Below, one piece after another: positions 22,881-33,870 of a stretch of DNA of 64,000 bases. Position 1 is the first letter of the stretch; every line of letters begins with the position of its first letter. Both the position numbers and the translations under genes were made by a program. This DNA comes from Cheiracanthium punctorium. Lineage: Eukaryota; Arthropoda; Arachnida; Araneae; Cheiracanthiidae. The notes beneath the pieces are model-generated. The model worked only from the letters and a program-made list of their open reading frames with translations. It was not told where the DNA came from and did no database searches. The stretch is from NCBI GenBank assembly GCA_038373885.1, contig JAWZYV010000136.1, forward strand, positions 434,001-498,000. Reading direction: 5' to 3'.

Positions 22881-23870
22881 GGATGTGCTCAAGCAAGGAA
22901 GGATCGAATAGCTTCATCTGCCTACTTGACTCAGTGACGTACCGTAAGACCCCGTCACCCCTTCAACTATTTTTTTAACAAAATTAAGCATTTTCAGATT
23001 TTAATTTTCCCTCTCACACACTTAACATACCGGAGAATATGACAGCTCAAAAACTTCATATCCTAACACCATCCAAGGATCTGGTAGAATAAGACTTACT
23101 TGCATATCTTGAGTCCATGGATAAGATATCTGATAATTCATGGGACAATTTTTTCCCCTCCAGCTTTCTCGCTTTTCCCTCTAGATTTCCCTACCTCAAA
23201 TTATTGCGACTGCATATTTATAGATAAAGCATTCATAACTCAACTTTCTAATAAGAGGAAAAAACTAGCTCTGCATTTTTCTACCGAATGGGAGAAAAAC
23301 TGGGAAAATTCTTTGAATAGGCGGCGCGGTTGGACAAACGATCATAGGCGTAGAGTTATATGGGCCCGTGGGGCTCGAGCCCCCCCAATAAATTGTGAAT
23401 AGGGGCTGAGCCCACCCAATAATTTATCACTAAATACAGAAAACTAATTTATACCTAACATACAAAAGTATTCACGCCATTTACAAATGTTTAAAAAAAA
23501 ACCTTTACTTGTACTTTTAAAAATTTTCTTCTTTTGATTTCAATCATGATTTAGTATTCATTGTGACGCCCTGTAACACAAAATGTAACTATAAGCTGCC
23601 CTCGCCAGGCTCTGGTTCATTAAAATCAGATTACGTAATGTAAAGTATGAAATGAAGAAAAGTTCAGATGTGTCTAAAATGCACTATCTCATCGAAAATG
23701 TTTTTTTTTTCCTCCTTTGGATTTTTTACTTTGCTTCTATTTTTAACTTATAACATGGTAGGAAGATACTAACATGGATACTTACCTTACATTGGTCTGG
23801 AATTCTATGGACCCATAGAGATCGAGCGCCTCGAATAATTTACACTTATATATATATAGTAAGTCACAGC

Positions 23871-24039
23871 TGCCAACTACTACGGAATATAACTAACCAC
23901 TTTTTGTAAACAGTATATTTTTCAATTATTTTTTTCAAAATAGTAACCAGCTCGCTCGCGCATCACAAAAATTTTGCTGTATTTTAAGCCAAAAAATCAT
24001 GTAGAAAAAGTGGTTAATTATATTCCGTAGTAGTTGGCA
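23871..24039. repeat. Nested palindrome inside the hAT element
   Basis: TGCCAACTACTACGGAATAT at the left is mirrored by ATATTCCGTAGTAGTTGGCA at the right, giving arms of about 35 bp (arm interiors ACCACTTTTT / AAAAAGTGGT). A clean target duplication is not evident. The same block is in the copy at 33.5 kb, so it was present before that family moved. Confidence 0.75.
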
Positions 24040-24067
24040 ACTATGAGTAAGTTATATGTACGTGAAT

Positions 24068-24150
24068 CAGTGGCGTAGCCAGAAATTTTTCATGGGGGGG
24101 GGAGGGGTTACGACTTTTGCAACTCACATATATATGTATATACGCCACTG
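24068..24150. mobile_element. Nested 83-bp hAT-type MITE
   Basis: CAGTGGCGTAGCCAGAAATT at the left and TACGCCACTG at the right, flanked by the perfect 8-bp duplication ACGTGAAT. It is a very small member of the family at 17736 and 34256. It sits at the equivalent place in the 33.0-kb host copy. Confidence 0.85.
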
Positions 24151-24654
24151 ACGTGAATATATGTGGTTGTGGGGCCCGGCCCCCCCAATAATTTTGAAAA
24201 CTTTACGCTTATGCAAACGATGCGTCACAATAGAGCATTAACAACGACTGAGCGGAAAACAAAACCTCTCGTGCAATTTAATAGGAGAAACACAATTTTG
24301 AAAAATCCGTAAAACAGAATTCAAGTTGCTGCTTGATTATAATGGATTTAATATCTTAAATAAACCATCAATCTTGGTTTTCAATCGGCCCGTCACTTTT
24401 CGAAATGATTAAATAGGTGATTTCCGCTGATATTTTCAACACCATTTTTCTGGGTGCAATACCATAGACGGACTATGGCGCAGAGGCATGCGCAACTATC
24501 ACTCAGGACGCTCGGAAACCTTCTAATGTAAGCTGATATAGAGGAGAGTAGGGTATTATGGAACTATTCCGAATGATATCGACTACCGATTTCGCTCTTT
24601 TAGTCTGTTGCACTGTAAGTGGAACACCATAAACACTATCACAAAGATCCCGTG

Positions 24655-25247
24655 CAAGCCTGATTATCACAGGCATACGGGCAATAGCCGGCCCGGAAAA
24701 ATAAGGGCCCCAAATCTCTCAACTAAATTTCTTTTGTAATATCTATAGTATAATTTTTAACAATAGATGGACTATAGATGGATTTTAACAATAGATTGAG
24801 ATTTATTTTCGTTCTTCTAATTCAATGTCTTTAAGACGCATAGATGAAAACAAGGAGTTTAGGAAAAACGTTTGATATGGCCCTATATATGCTCATCACA
24901 AAATATCCTTAGTTAACTTTTTTTTCCATAATGAACGGAAAGAAAATTTCGAACGTTCTGGTGTATCAAGAAACTTTACTCCCGTGCCTCTTAATTGCCA
25001 TTCTTGAATTAGCGCACCCATGCGCTAATAATACAAACGGACTGAAAAATATTAAAATCATTTTAATACTTAGCCTTGTTCTAAATAAGTAGAAATAATA
25101 GGTATTTCAATTCGATTTTAGTATCTTTAAAATGTTATTTGATGTCGGAAAATGCACATCAACAAGAATAGTTTCAATGCTCGTGATAGTAGAGGCCCCA
25201 AAATAACCTCTTGCCCCGGGGCCCCGACAACCTATGATCAGGCTCTG
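24655..25247. mobile_element. hAT-type non-autonomous element
   Basis: The ends are CAAGCCTGATTATCACAGG and CCTATGATCAGGCTCTG. Flanks ATCCCGTG and CTCCCGTG form an 8-bp duplication with one mismatch. GC-rich blocks just inside each end (GCCGGCCCGG, CCCCGGGGCCCC) contrast with an AT-rich middle. Confidence 0.65.
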
Positions 25248-25499
25248 CTCCCGTGTTCCAGTGCGATGAGAGATGACCGCTTATTTTTGCCGTACCACTC
25301 GCTGCACAACAAACTGTGCTTTGTGATTTTCAAGAGATTTTCATAATGTGCACTAAAAGAATTGTAGTTTGTTGTATTGTGGCTGTTTTTGAGCTGACAG
25401 TGTTTTTTTTTTTCCATCAGTTTAAAGTTTAATTTTCCTAGATGACGTGTCGGGTATTATGCAATGCTAGGTAATATTTTAATGTACTTCGTGACATCA

Positions 25500-25705
25500 A
25501 TCAAAGAATCGGAAAACAAAGACAATGAATGTATCTTCTGCAATAGAAAATTCTCCGAAGGTGAACCAGGAGAAATTTGGATTTTTTCAATGCTTCAGCT
25601 GCTCTTTGTGGGCTCATGTTGTCTGTACCGGAGCATAGAAAAGAAGATATATGTCTGCGACTTTTGCAAATGGACTCGAAACAGAAATGACTTGAACATA
25701 ATCTT
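25500..25705 (+). pseudogene. PHD-like zinc-finger tail of a pogo/Jerky-type transposase, frameshifted
   Basis: The first frame reads NECIFCNRKFSEGEPGEIWI. After a frameshift it continues QCFSCSLWAHVVCTGA, hits a stop, and resumes in the first frame as KKIYVCDFCKW. Together these give a CxxC...CxxC...HxxC...CxxC pattern. This matches the zinc finger at the C-terminus of many CENP-B-like transposases (GExWIxCxxCxxWxHxxC). One frameshift pair and one stop mark it as dead. No DDE domain remains upstream. Confidence 0.65.
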
Positions 25706-25764
25706 AAAATTATAGTTTTATAGTTAAAAATAACTATATTTTATAAAGTCGGTTTCTCAACTGT

Positions 25765-26295
25765 TTAACCCTTTAAGGCGCAGTGATCCCGCTCTGGGAA
25801 CACCCAACTCTAACGTTTTGACTGTTGCCAGTCACGAAGAATCGATTGAATTTCTATAAAAATAGTTGCGGGTGACATAGCTCCACGAGAATCCTTTACG
25901 TTTTAGCACGTCATTTCCCGTAAAAGAATGGTCACGATTTTTTTTAACAGCACTGACATCTGCTGAAAAATGGAAGAATGCGAGAACAGCTGGATACATT
26001 GCCCAATGCTGGAAAAAGGGCAGCCGTTGCCATCGCTCGACTTAACTACCAGCAAGATGGCGGACGATCGAAACGTTCATCGCGTGCCACAGATCTAGAG
26101 ACCCTTTTTTGCCATCTTGAGATCTAGACACCCCTTTTTGGCAGCACAGCCAGCTGTCGTCAAAAAAGGGTCTCTAGATCTGTGGCACGCGATGAACGTT
26201 TCGATCGTCCGCCATCTTGCTGGTAGTTAAGTCGAGCGATGGCAACGGCTGCGCTTTTTCCACCATTGGGAAAGGGTTGCGCCTCAAAAGGTTAA
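25765..26295 (-). mobile_element. piggyBac-type fold-back MITE, full length, reversed
   Basis: Flanked by TTAA. On the plus strand it begins CCCTTTAAGGCGCAGTGATC and ends GGTTGCGCCTCAAAAGG, so it lies on the minus strand. Both fold-back arms are present. The loop holds a small extra duplication (GCCATCTTGAGATCTAGACA) absent from other copies. Confidence 0.9.
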
Positions 26296-26599
26296 ACCAC
26301 CTATTCCATATTGCCCGGCTATTTCATATTAACCTCCACTTGTAACTTTTTTTTTTTTAATAATTTTTTCTACAACAGCAAAATAAGTAGCGTATTCTTT
26401 ACAAGTGACATTTCATAACAATTAGTTATAGTATGTACACACGAGGATTTTGTGGATTTTATTGAAAAATCTGTACAGTTATGTTTAGAAATGTAAATGG
26501 TATTCCATATATAATACCCTCCTCTCCTCTATATACAAGCTAAAGCATTAGGCATTAGCCATTCTTATACCAAAAGTATCCTAGCTTATCGATCAGCTT

Positions 26600-26705
26600 T
26601 CGTTTTAACTGTCTCGGGTTTGGGTCGCTTTTCTCCAGATGTAACGTGAATACGCGTTAGCGCCCCTTAAAAAGCTTTCCGACCAAGGCAACTGTAAAGA
26701 AGGTT
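26600..26705 (+). mobile_element. SINE fragment with the shared central domain
   Basis: It contains CTCGGGTTTGGGTCGC (decayed B box), TTTCTCCAGATGTAACGTGA, ATACGCGTTAGCGCCCCTTA and GACCAAGGCAACTGTAAAGA. Order and spacing match the 61.3-kb SINE. The A-box end and the tail are missing. Confidence 0.65.
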
Positions 26706-27464
26706 ATTTGCTTGGGGTATTTTAAACTATTGAATTGCGTTGTGACATGAAAAAACAGGTTCGATATGCACCTAGTTGCAGTAAATAAAAAGATATTGAA
26801 TGCTTAAAAATATTTATTTAAAAGATACTATTGAAACATTATTATAACGGGCGGTGGTGGCTCAGCGAAAATAAAATGACGTCCTATATGGACAGTGAAA
26901 CTAAGGTGGAATGACTTAAAAATTACGCCAGCACAGAATTACATATTGGCGAGAACAATAACTTGGCCGAGATTAATAACGCCAATTCCAGAGCAACCCT
27001 ACAAGTTAATCCAATAAAATTAAAAATGACGTAATCGCGAGCGAATCAGTTTAAAGACGTCGGAATGGCAACAAATACTAACTTACGCCAGCAGGATGCC
27101 AAGAGGGCAAGCAGAAAATACGTTGATTTTGCAAACGGACGCAATGAAATTTATTTTTAGCACAACGACGCTAGAATGAAGAGACAAAAAGAAAAAGAAT
27201 AGTGCATACGGGAAAAGCGAAAATACAGATTTAAAGCCGAAATGGCAGAAAATTGAAAACAAAAGTGATTTAGAATTCTTGAATTTGGATAGATTACATT
27301 AAAGAAAGCCAAAGTAAATGATTATTAAGTTAGATATGTGATCTTCATCACAGCAACCCCCTATCGTTGGCAGATAGCCTTTCGTTGCTTTGCCATAGTA
27401 CAACACACACGTCTTATGCGACCCTGTTTTTAACGTAGGCGACTGTTTTGTGTTTTCAATCTTG
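26706..27464. other. Unassigned DNA, possibly old repeat
   Basis: Some blocks recur loosely (TTACGCCAGCACAG, AACGCCAATTCC, TTACGCCAGCAGGA), but no end, ORF or array could be defined. Confidence 0.35.
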
Positions 27465-27700
27465 CTATATAGTTACTCTGACCCCTGTTTCAATGACTTA
27501 CTTGGTAACAGTTCCGGGCAACCTGCTCGAGATAAAACTTTTACCGCCATTACTCCAAGAAGATAAAAAGTTCAAAAAGATTAAAAAGCAGAAAAAGCGT
27601 AATGACACGTACACCGATTGCACGATCCGCTTGAAAACTTTCATAATTATGTATAGAAATATAAAAAAGAATCTGTGCACTTTAAAAACCTGAAATCCAC
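27465..27700 (+). repeat. Dispersed repeat (pair with 57315-57545)
   Basis: It shares TATAGTTACTCTGACCCCTG, TTCCGGGCAACC, GATAAAACTTTTACC and CTTTAAAAACCTGAAA, in order and orientation, with 57315-57545. It spans an 81-codon ORF that is not conserved in the other copy and is therefore unlikely to be real. Class unknown. Confidence 0.65.
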
Positions 27701-28194
27701 TCGTTCCCTTATTTTTAAGCGATTTTTTTTTTTTTTTTTTGCTATTTTCAGCTCCATTTTATTTCAGAGAGTCCAAAAACTGCATCCTTTGCGTGACAAA
27801 AGGAGCTGTTTCAAGTGAAAATGACGTCCTATTTGAAGTCACGGTCATCAGGCTTTGAAGTAAAAATTGAGATTTCAGTTCCTCTTAACAGTTTTTCCAG
27901 ATAACCTAGTTTAATTCTTTTATATTAAACTGATCGTCTGCACTGCATGAAGCATTGATAAAAGTGGGGATTGTGTACACAAAACGAAATCTTTCGAATG
28001 CGCAGAGTTTCCGCGCGCTTCGAGAAGAGCGTGAAATCCGATTTGGGTCTGTAACAAAAATTGAAAATGAGGTTATTTATTTTAGGTGGACGAAGATTAA
28101 ATAGATTGAGTGTAGACATGTCTTCGTCAAACGTTTTTTTCTAGCGCCCGATGTAATTGTGTCCACAACGGGCTTTGACTTCTAGTTTGATATA

Positions 28195-29001
28195 CAGTGA
28201 AACCTCTGTGAGCGGCCACCCCACCGTACCGAGAGTATTTGGCCACTCTCGAGGGTTTTATTTACTATTATAAGATAATTGCTATAATGCGTAATATAAA
28301 CAAGTCTGGCACATATTCCTTATTTAATATGAAATATATAACTTAGAAAATATAAAACTCGAAAAAGAGAAAATAGTACTTTATTTAATGCTTACTTACA
28401 TTTTTTTGAAAAAATGATATAATTTGTGTCTGTTTTAAGTTTTTACCTTTTTCTGAAGCAACCATTTTTTCAAGTTCGTTTTTTACCTCAAAAACAAATC
28501 TCTAACCGGCTAGTTTGTAACCGCCTTGGAATTTTCGATAATTTCATCGATTTTCCGTAAAGTCGCTTGCGTTGAAAGTTTAGCTTGCTCGCCATTACAA
28601 ACATCGGGAAATTCCACGTCAGGGACGGAATTAGCGCGTGAAAGGGACAAAAATTCATTTGTAGGACACCTTCAACATCTGATTGTCCCAGTGATTCCCC
28701 ATCTTGGGGGTGTGGGGAAAATACAAAAGAGATAACAGATTCAATTCCAGTTATTCCTGGGACTTATATTCGACCATAAACCTGACCTTGAGTTTTTCCG
28801 CTCAACATTACGGCAGGGAGTGAGTAGAATTTCCCGGAAAAGGAGATGGGCGATACCCGCTCGGTGGCCGTTTAGAGGGGATCGGATGGCCGCTGATAGA
28901 GGTTATTTTAACATTATGATCCAAAAAACCGTGCCATGAAAAATTGGCGGTTTAGAGGGGTGACCGCTGTACAGGGGTGCCTGCTTGGAGATGTTTCACT
29001 T
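28195..29001 (-). mobile_element. Tigger-like element with C-terminal transposase relic
   Basis: The left end is CAGTGAAACCTCTGTGAGCG and the right end, reversed, reads AAGTGAAACATCTCCAAGCA, flanked by TA. Subterminal repeats of GGCCGTTTAGAGGGGA and GGCGGTTTAGAGGGGTGACC type are typical of Tigger. At about 807 bp it is a deletion derivative; the transposase relic reads on the minus strand. Confidence 0.75.
28385..28650 (-). pseudogene. Tigger-type transposase C-terminal relic
   Basis: The last frame reads KNLKQTQIISFFQKNVSKH and stops. A tail of the form KQTxIxSFFxK is a recurrent C-terminus of Tigger transposases. Upstream frames give ATLRKIDEIIENSKAVTN with stops between. Only the C-terminal region is left. 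Confidence 0.6.
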
Positions 29002-29002
29002 T

Positions 29003-29601
29003 ATTTGAAAAGAACGTTTCGGCTTCTTAACCGTCCCATAAGGTACGGCATTTGCAAAATGCTCTCCAATCTAGCTACCATGGTAAAACACACACACACA
29101 CATGCCAAATTTCGTATTATTAGCCACTGTAGTTTGGGCTAGGCAAAATACTGACCTACGGAAAAGGGCATGACTTTTAGGTACACCTAACAGTTATTTG
29201 AAAAACCAAATGCAAATTACCTCGTTAATTAGTCCTCAAAACTGAACAGCTGCGTCACTTTGGTTCAGGATCCCAGCAGAAATTGTTCTCTTCGTGCTTA
29301 AACAAAACACTGTACATTAATGAACATACGAAACTTTATAAAAATGCATACTCAAGCCTTTTTGAGTAATCTCTGGAATAATATGTAATTCGTTTTTTGT
29401 TTTTTTTTTCCCTCCAGACATGATGCAATAAAATGGTAACAGGAGAAATCATTGACGCAAGAGATATTTCCTGTTGCATCATGCAGAAGTTTGAATAATT
29501 TTGTCTTAGGAATAATTTAAAACATTTGATTTTGAAATAATTGATTTTTTCCCCTTTAACTTTCCGATTGTCTTGGAGGAAAAACAAAAACGTAGAGAGT
29601 G

Positions 29602-29637
<36 letters not shown>

Positions 29638-30394
29638 GGTTGATGGATGCACTTTTAATAGCATAAAATAAAATGTGATTCCAATTTCAAAAAATATGCT
29701 CTATAATACATTTAAGGCTTAAGGTTGAAAAATATTTTTTTTATAATGCGTGCGTTTTAGTTATTAAATGTAGTCGTGAATCGCAGTGAAAAATAAAATT
29801 CTATGAACTACTTAAATTTTGTGTCTCAACAGCACAAAGAATTAAAAGAGAATGTATTGCATTTGGATATTTTCTCAAGCAAAATTTTATCACAATGACA
29901 ATTCCAAAGGAATTAGCATTGTGAATTTTAATAAAGTCAAAAAGTGACATCCGCACAGAACAGTGGCAAATGTACATATTGTGCAAAACATAATTGCTTA
30001 CATTTAAAAAGCGTGTAAATTTTCACATTTATTGTTTCCCTTTTTAACCCTTTCCAACAAGGTTAAAAGTGCTTATGAGTTGCAAGGACGTATTTATAGG
30101 GTAGGGGAGGTCCAGTGGGTCCGGACCCCTTCAAATTTACCCAGGAATGTGTAATTTTCTACATTACAGTTAAAACTCTCAACTCTAATATTTTTCAAGA
30201 TGCTAGTATTTTGTTTAAACGAAATAGTTTATTTTTTAAAATTGATAAATTCAGTCAGATTCCATTATTTCAGAACCGCGAGATTTTACTCGATTACTCG
30301 TTATCATTTTTAGATTTACTCATGAACTGTATGACAAAAGAAATTACGAAATGAAAGTTAGCAAATGCAAGTTTGTTTAGAATCTGGCAACAAA
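29003..30394. other. AT-rich stretch with microsatellites
   Basis: A short (CA)n tract lies near 29085-29102 and a poly-T run of about 30 bases near 29606-29634. No ORF with a motif and no repeat ends were found. A poly-T run this long could be the tail of a minus-strand retroposon, but no body is recognisable. Confidence 0.4.
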
Positions 30395-30670
30395 TGCCCA
30401 CTGTGACGTTATATTGAATTCTCAACAACCATCAGTCACAAAGCAGTCCCATACTGATATCCCACATGTTATTTAACGACCGGTCACACACTAGTCACAA
30501 AGTGACTTCTCAGAATAACGTCACCTGGTGACTGGCAACAAATAAAACTTCAGTGTCCACACAGTGGAGTCGCATCAATCACAATTAACAACTTGATTAG
30601 TTTGTGACAGTCCTGTGACAACTGTAACCCCCTGTACCGTCACACAGACTTTTTTGTGACCATTTGTGCC
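30395..30670. repeat. GTGAC/GTCAC-rich island
   Basis: It has about twelve GTGAC or GTCAC motifs in both orientations (ACTAGTCACAAAGTGACTTC, AACGTCACCTGGTGACTGGC, TTGTGACAGTCCTGTGACAA). It is similar in texture to 22450-22880 but without the tandem unit. Probably the interior of a DNA transposon with transposase-binding repeats; ends not found. Confidence 0.5.
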
Positions 30671-30815
30671 ATTAGGAAATGATTATTTAGTCGGGTTTTC
30701 TACAAAACAATGTTATGGGTGAATTTTTAATGATCATTTTAAGCGAAGATAGATAAGTTTAATGCTTGTTTTGGCTGCAAGCGCTTAGCGATCTCCAAGG
30801 AGGGCTCGCCTCACC

Positions 30816-30830
30816 GTTTGAGAACCACTG
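30816..30830. repeat. Solitary hAT-type end
   Basis: GTTTGAGAACCACTG is the reverse of CAGTGGTTCTCAAAC, a very widespread hAT terminus. The matching other end is not in the surrounding few kilobases, so the element is truncated. The GTGAC-rich island just to the left could be part of it. Confidence 0.45.
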
Positions 30831-30878
30831 GTTTAGCGAATACTGCTGTTAAAATTTATTTTTCCGAAAACCATATTT

Positions 30879-31379
30879 TTAACCCTTTGAGGCGCAACCC
30901 TTTCCAATGCTGAAAAAAGGGCAGCCGTTGCCATCGCTCGACTTAACTACCAGCAAGATGGCGGACGATCGAAACGTTCATCGCGTGCCACAGATCTAGA
31001 GACCCTTTTTTTGACGACAGCTGGCTGTGCCGCACAGCCAGCTGTCGTCAAAAAAAGGGATCTCTAAATCTGTGGCACGCGATGAACGTTTTTCGATCGT
31101 CCGCACACTTGCTGGTAGTTAAGTCGAGCGATGGCAACGGCTGCCCTTTTTTCAGCATTGGGCAATCTATCCAGCTGTTCTCGCATTCTTCCATTTTCCA
31201 GCAGATGTCAGTGCTGTTAAAAGAAATCTTTTTACGGGAAATGACGTGCTGAAAAGTAAAGGATTCTCGTGGAGCTAACTATTTTTATAGAAATCCAATC
31301 TATTCTTCGTGACTGGCAACGGTCAAAACGTCAGAGTTTGGTGTTCCCAGAGCGGGAACACTGCGCGTTAAAGGGTTAA
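30879..31379 (+). mobile_element. piggyBac-type fold-back MITE, reference copy
   Basis: Best complete copy at 501 bp with TTAA on both sides. The left end is CCCTTTGAGGCGCAACCC and the right end is TGCGCGTTAAAGGG. The first about 145 bp pairs with the next about 135 bp (arms meet at GCTGGCTGTGCCGCACAGCC), forming a large hairpin. A unique right half of about 210 bp follows. This asymmetric layout (fold-back plus unique half inside one TIR pair) is conserved across copies. No protein is encoded. Confidence 0.95.
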
Positions 31380-31919
31380 AGAAAGATGTGTATTTTTCAA
31401 TTTTTAAGCTTTTGCTCGCATTTGAAGCTTGAAGAATTTGTTCTCTTGATTTTGTTTATCGCATTCAGAATTTTTACTGTCACAGAAGAATGCAATTACA
31501 GGAACACTCACCATTATTTGAGATCAAATTTGAGTTTGAATCCCATATTCTCACTATTTACTTAGAATTGCTAAATTCACGAAACTGGTCGGTGTTTTCT
31601 CAAGATTTCTCTAATACTCCTTATGCCCCTCAAATGATTTTAATGCGTAGGCGGAGGAGTCTAAATTCAACTCCCACAGCTTTCCAAAACTTTATCGGAT
31701 ACGTCTAAACACTTTGCATACGATTGATTGCATAATTATCTGAATATAATAAATTTAAGGTAGACCGATCAGTGAGTGAACAAGCGCAGCGAATAAACAA
31801 TTTGAACGTAATAATTAAAAAAAAAAAAATCTGGGGTGACTCCACTCGACTTTCCGAACACTTACGATTAAGATCATTACCAAGCACTTAAATAAATTTT
31901 AATGGATGAATAATTCAAA
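31380..31919. other. No recognised feature
   Basis: AT-rich DNA with one 72-codon ORF lacking motifs. It may hold an older repeat. Confidence 0.4.
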
Positions 31920-32325
31920 CATATACACCAAATTGAAACTCAATCGAATGCACCGTTTAAACGCTTGCGCACTTTCAAGAATTTCTCCCCATATGCCATT
32001 ATGCCATAACATAAAAGAAAGTTTTGTCGTAGCCCTTTAGGAGAATCATAAGTCCTATACACACCAAAATCAATACCGGTCTTAGGATGGTGGTTTATAA
32101 CATGTATACCGAATTTGAGCTCAATCGAATGTATCGTTTAAACGCTAGCGCACTTTCAAGAAATTCCCCCCATAGGCCATAATGTAAAAGAAATCTTTGT
32201 CGTAGCCCTGTAGAAAAACTATAAGTCCTATACACACCAAAATCAATACCGGTCTTGCAACGGTGGTTTATGACATATATATCCAATTTGAGCTCAATCG
32301 AATGCTCCGTTCAGGAGCTATCGTG
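31920..32325 (+). repeat. Tandem repeat, about 180-bp unit, then (CA)n
   Basis: Two nearly complete units and a partial third share CAATCGAATGNNCCGTTTAA, GCGCACTTTCAAGAA, TTGTCGTAGCCCTNTAG, and TCCTATACACACCAAAATCA. The last partial unit runs directly into (CA)n and (CATA)n at about 32338-32392. Tandem 3' units followed by a microsatellite are reminiscent of RTE- or Penelope-like retroelement tails; no coding region remains. Confidence 0.75.
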
Positions 32326-32344
32326 TTCACTCACATACACACAA

Positions 32345-32376
<32 letters not shown>

Positions 32377-32857
32377 ACATACATACATACATCTCGTAAA
32401 AATAGCATAAATGGATTCAGAAGCCCTCAAAACGTGTAAAAACACCAAAATCTCGAAGTCGAATTTTTTCATGATTACAATACTTTCCTTACATGGTACA
32501 TGTTCGGAAAGTAATAACGAGTTTTTAGTCAAAGGATTGACAACGGTAAATTCCTTCTGTGTAATAGAAAGCTATTTCAGGCTTAACTGCTTTCCCTGAT
32601 CACACGTTCTTCTCTTGAAAGCATAATCATTTTTTGGTGAGCAGTTTACAATATCCCTTTGCTGAAAATATGTAATTTCAGTAAATGAACATCACAATGT
32701 CAATGTCTATTCATTTACTGAATTCTTGAATCATTTTTGAGACTTAAAAACTTTGAAAAAGCCCACTTGTAATTTATAAGATTCTCCTTCCTACATACAT
32801 ACAAGGGGGTGATCCGATGAAAATGTACGAAACGACACGGTGGGTACAAATGTAGAC

Positions 32858-33007
32858 TTATTCAAAATAGACACCATAGGCCTGAGCACAACGGTCCCAC
32901 TGAAGAACAAGCAGCAGGATTCCTTGCTCCCAGAATTCCTGTGGCCGTGACGAGACCCAGTCCGTCACAACGTCTTTGAGTGAGTACGTTGTCCGAGTTG
33001 AAGCGCT
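32858..33007 (-). pseudogene. mariner transposase C-terminal piece
   Basis: On the minus strand it reads DVVTDWVSSRPQEFWEQGIL and ends CAQAYGVYFE before a stop. This matches the mariner C-terminus (kDWfxsqpxeFyedGIxkLvxRWxkCi...GdYvE). The frame is broken from the upstream piece by the hAT insertion and by a small indel at the join. Confidence 0.7.
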
Positions 33008-33862
33008 CATAGGCGTAGAGTTATATGGGCCCGTGGGGCTCGAGCCCCCCCCAATAAATTGTGAATAGGGGCTGAGCCCACCCAATAATTTATCACTAAA
33101 CGCAGAAAACTAATTTATACTTACATAAAAAAAGTATTCACGCTATTTACAAATGTTTAAAAAAAACCTTTACTTGTACTTTAAAAAATTTTCTTCTTTT
33201 GATTTCAATCATGATTTAGTATTCATTGTGACGCCCTGTAACACAAAATGTTACTATAAGCTGCCCTCGCCAGGCTCTGGTTCATTAAAATCAGATTATG
33301 CAATGTAAAGTATGAAATGAAGAAAAGTTCAGATGTGTCTAAAATGCACTATCTCATCGAAAATGTTTTTTTTTTTTCCCTTTGGATTTTTTACTTTGCT
33401 TTTATTTTTAACTTATAACATGGTAGGAAGATACTAACATGGATACTTACCTTACATTGGTGTAGAATTCTATGGACCCATAGAGATCGAGCGCCTCCAA
33501 TAATTTACACTTATATATAGTAAGTCATAGCTGCCAACTACTACGGAATATAACTAACACTTTTTGTAAACAGTATATTTTTAATTATTTTTTTCAAAAT
33601 AGTAACCAGCTCGCGCGCGCATCACAAAAATTTTGCTATATTTTAAGCCGAAAAATCATGTAGAAAAAGTGGTTAATTATATTCCGTAGTAGTTGGCAAC
33701 TATGAGTAAGTTATATGTACGTGAATCAGTGGCGTAGCCAGAAATTTTTCATGGGCGGGGGGGGTTACGACTTTTAACTCATATGTATATACCCCATTGA
33801 CGTGAATATATGTGGTTGTGGGGCCCGGCCCCCCCAATAATTTTGAAAACTTTACGCTTATG
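33008..33862. mobile_element. hAT-type non-autonomous element (CATAGGCGTAGAG family), copy 2
   Basis: The ends are as in the 23343 copy, flanked by the perfect 8-bp duplication GAAGCGCT, which lies inside mariner transposase sequence (codons for the GKRF motif). Length is 855 bp against 871 in copy 1, with few substitutions, so both copies are comparatively recent. Confidence 0.9.
33727..33799. mobile_element. Nested small hAT MITE (shared with copy 1)
   Basis: Ends CAGTGGCGTAGCCAGAAATT and ACCCCATTG, flanked by ACGTGAAT twice. It occupies the same position as 24068-24150 with a short internal deletion, so it was inserted into the parent of both hosts. Confidence 0.8.
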
Positions 33863-33870
33863 GAAGCGCT

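Larger units (their letters stand above)
23343..24213. mobile_element. hAT-type non-autonomous element (CATAGGCGTAGAG family), copy 1
   Basis: The ends are CATAGGCGTAGAGTTATATG and ACTTTACGCTTATG, flanked by the perfect 8-bp duplication CAAACGAT. It contains two smaller inverted-repeat elements (23871-24039 and 24068-24150). A second copy at 33008-33862 has the same internal insertions and a different target duplication. Non-coding. Confidence 0.9.
24537..26536. mobile_element. Composite TIR element carrying a transposase zinc-finger relic
   Basis: ATATAGAGGAGAGTAGGGTA at the left is mirrored at the right by TACCCTCCTCTCCTCTATAT. Between them lie a hAT-type element, a PHD-like finger relic and a piggyBac MITE, each a later insertion or original cargo. 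Ends of the form GGGTATTATGGAAC with a CENP-B/DDE transposase ending in a PHD-like finger would fit the Jerky/Tigger-like branch of pogo elements. That assignment is inference. Confidence 0.55.

Noticed and set aside
23100..23402. 100-codon ORF
   Set aside because: It runs across the left boundary of a hAT insertion (target duplication at 23335-23342), so its end is transposon sequence.
32311..32532. ORF with Cys/Val repeats
   Set aside because: It is the translation of a (CA)n/(CATA)n microsatellite.
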